Assembly: GCA_016292745.1 (NCBI GenBank)
Contig: JAEDFO010000006.1
Span: 1 to 64,000, forward strand
Direction of reading: 5' to 3'
Length of the DNA stretch: 64,000 nucleotides
Source of the DNA: Muribaculaceae bacterium
Lineage (GTDB): Bacteria; Bacteroidota; Bacteroidia; Bacteroidales; Muribaculaceae
Position numbers and translations under genes: made by a program. Positions 43,688 through 51,352 of this stretch are shown one piece after another (positions within the stretch are counted from its first letter, which is position 1; the number at the start of each line of letters is the position of its first letter). The notes under the pieces were generated by a model. That model was not told where the DNA came from, ran no database searches, and was given only the letters and a program-made list of their open reading frames with translations.

Positions 43688-44527
43688 TCAATTTTGTGCG
43701 GCTTCTGAAACGAATGCCTCGGCATATTCGCGGCTAATGCCATAGCTTACAGCCTTTTCAAGATTTTTCAACGATTCGTCGTTTTGGTAAAGAAATTTAT
43801 TGAGTTTTGCTTTCAGCAAATACAGGTATGCGTTTTCCGGCTCGATTTTAAGCGCATCATTAATGTCGTTGCCGGCCGGTGTCAGATTACGCACTGCCAA
43901 GTGGCATTCTGCCCTGCTTATTATCCAGTCCACACGCTCTTTTTTTGAGAGCAAAAGTGTATATTGCTTTATGGCATCCTTATATTTGCCCGAAGCCTGG
44001 TTCCAACGCGCCTGTACCTCGACCGTTTCGGCAGAAATCGGTGATATGAATTTCATGTCATCAATCACATCCTTTGCCGCCTTTAAATCAGACTCTTCAA
44101 TTAGGATTATTGAGTACATATACCTTGAATCCACATCCTTCTTGTCGAGTTCCATAACACGGGCAAAATCACGTTTAGCAAGCGCAAGGCTGTCGAGTTC
44201 ATAGTAAAGCATACCTCGGTTATTGAGCAATGTCACTGAATTTGGAGTAATGTTCAGTGCAAGCGAATAATTATTTACAGCTTCATCGTTTCTACCCTCA
44301 ATGCGCTGAATTGTGGCCAGGTTCGACAACAATAGCGAATTGTTATAATTTGCCGGCTCATCGTGCAATGCCTTTAAAATAAACTCCTCCGCTTTTGCCC
44401 ATTCTTTATTATTAATATATGTGTCAGCCGAATCAACATACTCCATATAATGCTCAGATGCATAAGTAACTACCGAGCTTATCATGGCAACAAATAACAA
44501 TACTATTTTTATGGTAACCTGCCTCAT
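43688..44527 (-). CDS. exported tetratricopeptide-repeat protein
   Basis: The 279-residue protein has a signal peptide (MRQVTIKIVLLFVAMISSVVTYA) and at least five TPR-like units (for example NLATIQRIEGRNDEAVNNYSL, LLNNRGMLYYELDSLALAKR). It is probably a periplasmic scaffold. It is co-oriented with the HU-SPOR gene, suggesting an envelope role, but no specific function can be given. Confidence 0.82.
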   Translation of the reverse strand: MRQVTIKIVLLFVAMISSVVTYASEHYMEYVDSADTYINNKEWAKAEEFILKALHDEPANYNNSLLLSNLATIQRIEGRNDEAVNNYSLALNITPNSVTLLNNRGMLYYELDSLALAKRDFARVMELDKKDVDSRYMYSIILIEESDLKAAKDVIDDMKFISPISAETVEVQARWNQASGKYKDAIKQYTLLLSKKERVDWIISRAECHLAVRNLTPAGNDINDALKIEPENAYLYLLKAKLNKFLYQNDESLKNLEKAVSYGISREYAEAFVSEAAQN

Positions 44528-44550
44528 CTTTGTCTTTGCTTAATTGATTA

Positions 44551-44558
44551 CAAAAATA
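44551..44558 (-). promoter_or_regulatory. -7 element for TPR / HU-SPOR operon
   Basis: On the minus strand TATTTTTG fits TAnnTTTG, 23 nt before the TPR gene start. Confidence 0.6.
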
Positions 44559-44601
44559 CTCATTTATACTTTCTCCGTTTTTATACTTTATCATTATTAT
44601 G

Positions 44602-44609
44602 TAATTTTG
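44602..44609 (+). promoter_or_regulatory. -7 element for C11 peptidase-mscS operon
   Basis: TAATTTTG fits TAnnTTTG. Transcription would start near 44616, only about 12 nt before the ATG at 44628, which excludes the longer ORF beginning at 44544. Confidence 0.65.
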
Positions 44610-44627
44610 TGGCAAATTAGCAAAAAT

Positions 44628-45797
44628 ATGTCGAACATAACTAACTTTTTAAAGAGCATATTGGCGTGTTTTCTTGGATTGCTTCTTGCCACATCTTGCT
44701 CTAACGACAATGAACCACCGACATCAGCCAAACGCACAATTCTGGTTTATATGATTGCCTCAAACAGCTTGGGGTACAATGGTTATGACGAATCCGACCT
44801 ACAGGAAATGGAATCGGCAGTAAGCAGCAATTCGCTTAACGGATGTCGGCTTCTCGTATTTTTGAAAAACTACGATAACAATTCCACCCTTTTCGAAATA
44901 ACTAGAACCAACGGAGTTGCCACCCGCACCACGCTCAAGACATACGATAATTCCATGGCTGCCACATCAGTGAGCCGAATGAGCAGCGTAATCAGCGACG
45001 TCGCGTCGTTGGCTCCGGCCAAAAGTTACGGTCTTGTCCTTTGGTCACACGCCAGCGGATGGGCACTCAAGCTCGAACGCAGCAATACAACAAAAGCCAT
45101 GGCGGCAAACATGCCAATTGTACGAAACTATGGGCAGGACGGAACATACGAAATGCGTGTCAACGAACTTGCCGATGCCTTGCCCGACAATATGTTCGAT
45201 TTCATTTATTGCGACGTATGCTATTTTGGATGTGTGGAAATTGCATACCAGCTTCGCAAAAAGACTCACTACTTTGTGGCTTCACCGACAGTGATTCTTG
45301 GCGACGGTATGCCATATAACCAAAATATCCCGGCTTTCTGCAAAGAAAGGCCCGATCTGGTGGCTGCTTGTCAAAACACCTTTAACTATTACAATGCACA
45401 GTCCGGCGAATACAAATCATCCACAATTGCGCTTGTCGACTGCTCCGCTCTCGATGCACTTGCCTCTATATCGGCCAGAATATTTGCCAACAACAATGCA
45501 GTTGGGAGCAATGGCATACAACAATACACCCTACCTTCCGATGGCAAATGTCTGTTTTTCGACTTCCTGCAATATATGAAGGCAATGGCGACCGACGAAC
45601 AGGCTTCAGAACTCAACGCTGCATACAATAAAGCAGTGATATATAAAGCGGCAACAACTTCCATAATGCAACGGCTTACCATCAACCTCGACAATTTCAG
45701 TGGACTATCCTCCTACATCATGGGTATCGGCAATGAAACTAACGAGAATTATTACACCACTTTGGATTGGTATAAAGATACTGTCAACAAAAAATGA
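44628..45797 (+). CDS. clostripain-type (C11) cysteine peptidase lipoprotein
   Basis: The 389-residue protein has a lipoprotein signal ending LLLATSC, acylated at C24. It has the C11 pattern: an N-terminal strand TILVYMIASNSLGYNGYDESDLQEM, the catalytic histidine in LVLWSHASGW and the cysteine in FIYCDVCYFGCVEIAYQL. C11 peptidases cut after basic residues and often mature by self-cleavage; Bacteroidota homologues include surface proteases such as fragipain. The stop overlaps the mscS start (ATGA). Confidence 0.87.
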   Translation: MSNITNFLKSILACFLGLLLATSCSNDNEPPTSAKRTILVYMIASNSLGYNGYDESDLQEMESAVSSNSLNGCRLLVFLKNYDNNSTLFEITRTNGVATRTTLKTYDNSMAATSVSRMSSVISDVASLAPAKSYGLVLWSHASGWALKLERSNTTKAMAANMPIVRNYGQDGTYEMRVNELADALPDNMFDFIYCDVCYFGCVEIAYQLRKKTHYFVASPTVILGDGMPYNQNIPAFCKERPDLVAACQNTFNYYNAQSGEYKSSTIALVDCSALDALASISARIFANNNAVGSNGIQQYTLPSDGKCLFFDFLQYMKAMATDEQASELNAAYNKAVIYKAATTSIMQRLTINLDNFSGLSSYIMGIGNETNENYYTTLDWYKDTVNKK

Positions 45798-46828
45798 GCG
45801 ATTTCACCACAACATCTATCGACTACGCTAAAATTGATTCAATAGCCCAATTAAAACATGCCGAAAAGGTTTCGGAATTTTCCAACCTTACGCTTCCCGA
45901 CATCATCGACAAAATTGCAGGCAGTCTTATCGATTTTGCCTTCAAACTTGCTATTGCCATTTTCGTGTTCTATATAGGGCGCTTCATAATCCACAAGCTT
46001 TACAATGTAATCAAAGCCCTGCTCATTAAGCGAAACGTCGAGCTGTCGCTCCTGACATTCGTTCTGAGCCTGCTAAAGTTTGCATTGATGTTCTTCCTGA
46101 TAATCATTGTCATAGGCATTCTCGGCATCGAGACCAGCTCGTTCATCGCCCTGTTTGCCTCGGCAGGTGTGGCTGTGGGTATGGCACTGAGCGGAACATT
46201 GCAGAATTTTGCCGGTGGAGTCCTAATACTCCTCATCAAGCCGTACAAAGTGGGCGATTACATTGAAGTTGAAGGATACAGCGGAAAAGTCAAGGAGATA
46301 CAAATATTCTTTACTATCCTAAACACTGTCGACAACAAATCAATTATTATTCCTAATGGAAAGCTGTCAACTGGCTCGATAAACAACTATTCAAAAGAGG
46401 GATACCGTCAAGTGGAATGGAACATCTCCATTTCTTATGGCGACAACGTAGATACTGCCAGAAAAGAAATTATGCGAATTCTCGCCGAGGACAGCCGAAT
46501 AATTGCCGGCCCTGAAAAAATAGTTGCTGAACCGCAACCCGTTGAACCCGAAAGCAGCAACAAATGGCATAAGCAAACAAGCCCTATTGGCATCAGCACA
46601 GAAGACGAAATAAAGCTTGCCCGATTAATCATAACGCCTCCTACAGTTGTGCTCAAGGAACTTGCCGACAGCAGCATTGTCGTCATGGCACGGGCATGGA
46701 CCAAATCGGAAACATACTGGAGCGTGTATTACGACATAAACGAAAAAATTTACAATGAACTGCCAAAATCGGGCATCAACTTCCCATTCCCGCAGCTCGA
46801 TGTTCACCTCAACAGCAACCAGGCATAA
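45794..46828 (+). CDS. MscS-family mechanosensitive channel
   Basis: The 344-residue protein has three membrane segments, the glycine/alanine-rich pore helix (FASAGVAVGMALSGTLQNFAGG, about 121-142) and the cytosolic vestibule beginning PYKVGDYIEVEG. Compared with E. coli MscS the carboxy-terminal domain has an insertion of about 35 residues (about 240-278, rich in Pro, Glu, Ser and Lys) before TPPTVVLKELADSSI. It opens on membrane tension to release solutes. Translation is coupled to the peptidase gene upstream. Confidence 0.92.
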   Translation: MSDFTTTSIDYAKIDSIAQLKHAEKVSEFSNLTLPDIIDKIAGSLIDFAFKLAIAIFVFYIGRFIIHKLYNVIKALLIKRNVELSLLTFVLSLLKFALMFFLIIIVIGILGIETSSFIALFASAGVAVGMALSGTLQNFAGGVLILLIKPYKVGDYIEVEGYSGKVKEIQIFFTILNTVDNKSIIIPNGKLSTGSINNYSKEGYRQVEWNISISYGDNVDTARKEIMRILAEDSRIIAGPEKIVAEPQPVEPESSNKWHKQTSPIGISTEDEIKLARLIITPPTVVLKELADSSIVVMARAWTKSETYWSVYYDINEKIYNELPKSGINFPFPQLDVHLNSNQA

Positions 46829-46892
46829 CAACATTTTGCAATAATTTTGCGTTAAATCTTGTCATATATATAGAAAGCCCAAAAACATTCAG

Positions 46893-46900
46893 TATATTTG
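46893..46900 (+). promoter_or_regulatory. -7 element for the recJ leader / ncRNA
   Basis: TATATTTG matches TAnnTTTG, followed by CGTAA. It lies 168 nt before the recJ ATG, giving an unusually long leader compared with other genes here. Confidence 0.7.
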
Positions 46901-46906
46901 CGTAAT

Positions 46907-47043
46907 GTAACATATCCGGACAAGAAAGCACATAAGTGCCAGCCGGATTCGGGTAGAATTCCCATTTTCGGGCTTATAAGCCACGAATGACAAGGGGAAC
47001 ATTTTATCTGCCGTCACAAGTATCTATAAGTTAGATACTTTTG
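46907..47043 (+). ncRNA. structured small RNA or recJ leader of unknown class
   Basis: After the -7 element come, in order: a hairpin closed by TCCGG/CCGGA (46915-46948 region) with an inner GCAC-ATAA-GTGC; a segment where GGATTC can instead pair with GAATTCC; a long-range TTCCC/GGGAA pairing that encloses CATT...AATG and GGCT-TATA-AGCC; and finally AAGTATCTA-TAAGT-TAGATACTT, a 9-bp terminator-like stem with a short T-run. The pairs are perfect Watson-Crick and partly exclusive of each other. No ORF fits. It does not match the cores I know for SRP RNA, RNase P, tmRNA, or TPP, SAM, cobalamin, FMN, glycine or preQ1 riboswitches. It may be a stand-alone sRNA or an attenuator of recJ. Confidence 0.5.
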
Positions 47044-47068
47044 CTATGATAAATAAAAAACTATATAA

Positions 47069-48817
47069 ATGATAAGTAAATGGAATTACGAGCCACTTAC
47101 ATCAGACGAGCAAAAATTAGAAACGACATTGACGAAGGAAGTAACTAATTGCAAGCCAATTAGTGAGCTTTTGATTCAGCGCGGAATCACCACCGTTGCC
47201 GAATCTAAGCGTTTTTTCCACCCGTCATTGTCAGATCTGCACGATCCATTTCTGATGCCAGATATGGATAAGGCTGTGAGTAGGCTGAACAAAGCATTAG
47301 GGAAGAAAGAACGAATTATGGTTTATGGCGATTACGACGTCGATGGCACCACATCGGTGGCATTGGTGTATAAATATCTCCTGAATTATTATTCCAACCT
47401 TGAATACTACATCCCGACCCGTTACGAAGAAGGTTATGGCATATCGCTGAAAAGCATCGACTATGCCGTCAGCAAAAACGTAAAACTGATTATTGTGCTC
47501 GATTGCGGCATTAAAGCAATCGACGAAATCAAGTATGCCAAAGAACATGGCATCGATTTTATCATTTGCGACCATCATGTGCCCGACGACGATCTGCCTG
47601 AAGCCGTAGCAATTCTGAATCCTAAGATTCCCGGCAGCACCTACCCTTACCATCACCTTTCCGGTTGCGGTGTAGGATTCAAGTTCATGCAGGCCTTTGC
47701 CCTAAGCAACTCACTCAACGACACCAACGAGCTCGAATCGTTACTCGATTTGGTTGCCGTCAGCATCGCTGCCGATATTGTGCCTATGACCGGCGAAAAC
47801 CGAATTCTTGCTTATTATGGCCTCAAACGGCTTAACTTCAGCCCAAATGTAGGGCTTCGAAGCATAATAAAAATATGCAATCTCTCGCACAAGGAGATCA
47901 CCATCAGCGATGTGATTTTCAAGATCGGGCCTCGTATAAATGCATCGGGACGAATGCAGTCGGGCATGGAAGCTGTAGAGCTTCTGGTTTCCAAAGATTC
48001 CTCTGATGCTTATCAGCGCGCCAAGAACATCGACCGCTACAATCAAGACCGAAAAGAACTCGACAAAAGAATTACTGAAGAAGCAAACAATATTCTTGAA
48101 AACAGCGGCGAGCTCAACAACGGCAAGCGCTCAATCGTAATCTACAATAAAGACTGGCATAAAGGCATTATCGGAATTGTAGCATCGCGCCTCACAGAAC
48201 TATACTACAAGCCCTCGGTGGTGCTCACCTATGCCGATGGCATTGCCACAGGCTCATCGCGTTCGGTGCAAGGATTCGACGTATATAAGGCTGTAGAAGC
48301 CACTCGCGACCTGCTTGAGAATTTCGGTGGCCACACATATGCCGTAGGTCTGTCGCTCAAAGAGGAGAACATTCCCGAATTCACACGCCGATTCGAACAA
48401 TATGTTGCCGATACCATTGAGCCGCAACAACTCACTCCGGCCATATCTATCGACACTTATCTAAATTTCTCCGATATAAACACTGAGTTCCTTTCATTGT
48501 TGAAGCAATTCAACCCCTTCGGTGCCGGCAACTCGAAACCGGTGTTCTGTACGCTTTCGGTCCGTGACTATGGGACCAGCAAACTTGTAGGGAAGAAACT
48601 GGAACATATTAAGCTCGAAATGGTCGACGAAGAGTCGGGAAATGTAATCAACGGTATAGCATTCAATATGTCGCAACATTTCGATATGATAAAATCGGGA
48701 AAGACGTTCGACATCTGCTATACAATAGAGGAAAACAAGCACCAGGCTAACTCATCGGTGCAGCTTATGATTAAGGACATCCGCCCAAGCGAATGCAGTG
48801 ATGGCCAACAAGGATAA
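47069..48817 (+). CDS. recJ: RecJ, single-strand DNA 5'-3' exonuclease
   Basis: RecJ degrades 5' ends of single-stranded DNA in recombination and repair. The 582-residue protein has the DHH phosphoesterase motifs: VYGDYDVDGTTS, DCGIKAIDEI, ICDHHVP and GRINASGR-like GPRINASGRMQSG, then the DHHA1 region with SRSVQGFDVY and NFGGHTYAVG. recQ overlaps its 3' end by 17 nt, so the two partners of the RecF-type pathway are made together. Confidence 0.97.
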   Translation: MISKWNYEPLTSDEQKLETTLTKEVTNCKPISELLIQRGITTVAESKRFFHPSLSDLHDPFLMPDMDKAVSRLNKALGKKERIMVYGDYDVDGTTSVALVYKYLLNYYSNLEYYIPTRYEEGYGISLKSIDYAVSKNVKLIIVLDCGIKAIDEIKYAKEHGIDFIICDHHVPDDDLPEAVAILNPKIPGSTYPYHHLSGCGVGFKFMQAFALSNSLNDTNELESLLDLVAVSIAADIVPMTGENRILAYYGLKRLNFSPNVGLRSIIKICNLSHKEITISDVIFKIGPRINASGRMQSGMEAVELLVSKDSSDAYQRAKNIDRYNQDRKELDKRITEEANNILENSGELNNGKRSIVIYNKDWHKGIIGIVASRLTELYYKPSVVLTYADGIATGSSRSVQGFDVYKAVEATRDLLENFGGHTYAVGLSLKEENIPEFTRRFEQYVADTIEPQQLTPAISIDTYLNFSDINTEFLSLLKQFNPFGAGNSKPVFCTLSVRDYGTSKLVGKKLEHIKLEMVDEESGNVINGIAFNMSQHFDMIKSGKTFDICYTIEENKHQANSSVQLMIKDIRPSECSDGQQG

Positions 48818-50705
48818 ATATGAAATCCTTCACAAGTATTGGGGATACGACTCATTCAGAGAACTTCAGGAAGAAATAATCGACTCAATACTTGAGGGCC
48901 ACGACACCTTAGGCATGTTGCCCACTGGTGGCGGTAAATCATTGACGTTCCAGGTGCCTTCGCTAATGACCGATGGGCTAACCGTTGTTATCACTCCGAT
49001 AATATCGCTGATGAAGGACCAGGTTGACAATCTGGTGAAACGCGGCATCAAGGCCTTATATCTCTATTCGGGCCTAACCATCGGCGAAATGCGTCGCGCA
49101 ATCGAAAAGTGCATCAACGGCAATTACAAATTCCTGTACATTTCTCCGGAACGCCTCAATTCGCAAAACTTCATTGCCAATCTCCGACAAATGCCGGTAA
49201 CAATGATTGTTGTCGACGAAGCACATTGCATTTCACAGTGGGGATACGACTTCCGGCCGTCATATCTCTCGATTTCAAAAGTCCGTGAGATATATCCCGA
49301 AATACCAATCCTTGCCCTTACAGCCAGCGCTACTCCAAAAGTTGCCGACGATATCGTTAAGCAACTTAAGTTTCACGACTACCGCGTATTCAAGAAAAGT
49401 TTTTCGCGAAGTAATCTGCGGTATGTAGTCAGGCAAGCAACAAACAAAGACGACGAACTCATTCATATACTGCAGTCGGTTGGAGGCTCGGCAATTGTAT
49501 ATGCCAGAAGCCGCCGCAAAACGAAGGAAATAGCCGAAAAGTTAACACTATATGGAATTCCTGCATCGCATTACCATGCCGGACAGTCAAACGAAGAAAA
49601 GAATGACATCCAGAACAAATGGGTCAACAACCAGGTGCGTGTAATGGTAGCAACCAACGCATTCGGCATGGGCATCGACAAGCCTGACGTAAGGCTCGTT
49701 GTTCATATCGACCTACCCTCTTCGCTCGAGGAATACTATCAGGAGGCAGGACGTGCCGGACGCGATGGAGGCATCTCATATGCTGTAACAATTGCATCGA
49801 AAAACGACAAATCTATTCTTGCCCGTCGCGTAGCCGAACTGTTTCCCGAGAAAGATTTCATTTTGCGGGTATACGAAATGCTTGGCAACTTTCTTGAGGT
49901 GCCCGTTGAAGCGGGATATAACCAGATATACGAATTCAATTTTGTGCTTTTCTGCCGCACTTTCAAATTTCCGGTTACACCCACCTACAATGCACTCAAA
50001 ATCCTTACGCAGTCACGCTACATTGAATTTGTCGACGAGGTGGAAACACAATCTCGGGTCATGATTATTGCAAACAAGTCGGAACTGTACAATATTGAAG
50101 GCGAAACACCGGAAACAGCTTATGTGCTGCAAGCACTCCTGCGCTCTTATACGGGTCTTTTTGCCGATTATGTTTTCATTAATGAGGCCGAAATGTCATA
50201 TCGCCACAACATTTCCGAGGAAACTATCTATAAATCGCTGCTCGAGCTCACCCGCATGCACATTCTTCATTATATTCCAAGGAAGCGGACGCCATACATA
50301 ATCTACACCACCTCGCGGGAGCTACCAAAATATGTGGTTATTCCAAAGTCGGCCTACGAGGAACGTCGCGAACTTATTCAATACCGCTCCGATATTATGC
50401 TGAAATATGCCTTTGACGACGATTTCTGCCGTGAAAACATTATTCTCGAATACTTCGGCGAACACCGCGACACCGATTGCGGACACTGCGACTACTGCAT
50501 TGCCAAACGCCAACTCTCAGGGACTAATCCAAAGCAAGAGGTTATTGAAGGAATAATGTATATGTTATCACTTAAGCCACGCTCAATGAGCGAATTCTAT
50601 AACACACTATCTTTCCCACGTCAAACCATTAAGGACATAGTGCGTGAACTGGTGGGCGAATCATTGATAAAATACGACGACATGACTGGCATATTCTCGC
50701 TATAA
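48801..50705 (+). CDS. recQ: RecQ-family DNA helicase
   Basis: RecQ unwinds DNA 3'-5' and supplies RecJ with single strands. The 634-residue protein has Walker A LPTGGGKSLTFQVP, DEAH in VVDEAHCISQWGYDFRPSY, helicase motif VI YQEAGRAGRDG, a zinc-binding cysteine set (FCRENIILEYFGE, DCGHCDYC) and a C-terminal winged-helix-like end. No clear HRDC domain is present. The ATG at 48801 is preferred to a GTG one codon earlier. It ends 5 nt from a convergent gene, without a terminator. Confidence 0.95.
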   Translation: MANKDKYEILHKYWGYDSFRELQEEIIDSILEGHDTLGMLPTGGGKSLTFQVPSLMTDGLTVVITPIISLMKDQVDNLVKRGIKALYLYSGLTIGEMRRAIEKCINGNYKFLYISPERLNSQNFIANLRQMPVTMIVVDEAHCISQWGYDFRPSYLSISKVREIYPEIPILALTASATPKVADDIVKQLKFHDYRVFKKSFSRSNLRYVVRQATNKDDELIHILQSVGGSAIVYARSRRKTKEIAEKLTLYGIPASHYHAGQSNEEKNDIQNKWVNNQVRVMVATNAFGMGIDKPDVRLVVHIDLPSSLEEYYQEAGRAGRDGGISYAVTIASKNDKSILARRVAELFPEKDFILRVYEMLGNFLEVPVEAGYNQIYEFNFVLFCRTFKFPVTPTYNALKILTQSRYIEFVDEVETQSRVMIIANKSELYNIEGETPETAYVLQALLRSYTGLFADYVFINEAEMSYRHNISEETIYKSLLELTRMHILHYIPRKRTPYIIYTTSRELPKYVVIPKSAYEERRELIQYRSDIMLKYAFDDDFCRENIILEYFGEHRDTDCGHCDYCIAKRQLSGTNPKQEVIEGIMYMLSLKPRSMSEFYNTLSFPRQTIKDIVRELVGESLIKYDDMTGIFSL

Positions 50706-50710
50706 TCAGG

Positions 50711-51244
50711 CTAAAACAACGCAAAAAGTTTTTCCCACATCAATATCGTCAGTTTAATCATAAAATACACAGCTGCCATGGCAAGCACTATGAAAATTGC
50801 CGAAACCACCGCTTTACGGTTGACCTTACGTATTATCTCCGCATCGTTATTGATGTACCCGTCAATCAATTCCATATTGGCACTGTAGCTTTTGTGGAAT
50901 GCATCGATTACATCGCCCACAAAGAAGGGAATGCACCCTATCAGCACATCTTTCATGACATTGTAAACAACGGCCACCGTCAATTGCACAGAACGTACGT
51001 GCACAAGCGAGAAATATATGAAAGGGATAACTAGCACACCCGACAACACATCGCCGAACCCTGGGAAAAACAAACCTATTACGGGGTCAAGGAAATATCG
51101 GTCGAACAGCAAAGCGATGGCATTAATCATGCGGTATGATTTCTTTTTAATCAAGGCTGTGCGTTGCTGCTCCTTTAACTCTGTCTGCACTCGTTGCTTT
51201 GTTATTTCATAGTGACGCTTGGCATCTGATGTGTCGGTTGGCAT
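50711..51244 (-). CDS. DUF4112 membrane protein
   Basis: The 177-residue protein contains the DUF4112 core FDRYFLDPVIGLFFPGFGDVLSGVL, then two to three further hydrophobic segments, the last near the C-terminus (about 148-170). The function of the family is unknown. The N-terminal 40 residues are charged and probably cytoplasmic. It has its own promoter. Confidence 0.82.
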   Translation of the reverse strand: MPTDTSDAKRHYEITKQRVQTELKEQQRTALIKKKSYRMINAIALLFDRYFLDPVIGLFFPGFGDVLSGVLVIPFIYFSLVHVRSVQLTVAVVYNVMKDVLIGCIPFFVGDVIDAFHKSYSANMELIDGYINNDAEIIRKVNRKAVVSAIFIVLAMAAVYFMIKLTILMWEKLFALF

Positions 51245-51268
51245 ATCTTCGTTTGTTTATCTTTTTGC

Positions 51269-51276
51269 AAATATAC
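51269..51276 (-). promoter_or_regulatory. -7 element for the DUF4112 gene
   Basis: On the minus strand TATATTTG fits TAnnTTTG, 24 nt before the start codon. Confidence 0.65.
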
Positions 51277-51302
51277 TATTTCAATGCCATATCAACAAAA
51301 AG

Positions 51303-51330
51303 CATGCCGACAACACTTAGCCGGCATGCC
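51303..51330 (-). terminator. terminator after the PurF-like gene
   Basis: GCATGCCG (51303-51310) pairs with CGGCATGC (51323-51330); on the minus strand TTTTTG follows the stem, 22 nt after the stop. Confidence 0.85.
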
Positions 51331-51352
51331 AATATAAACAATTGTAAATCTA

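Noticed and set aside
46907..47043. Known RNA families for the recJ leader (SRP RNA, tmRNA, RNase P, cobalamin, SAM, TPP or glycine riboswitch)
   Set aside because: None of the conserved cores I know is present; GCCAC plus GGGGAAC recalls cobalamin riboswitch pieces but order and context are wrong.
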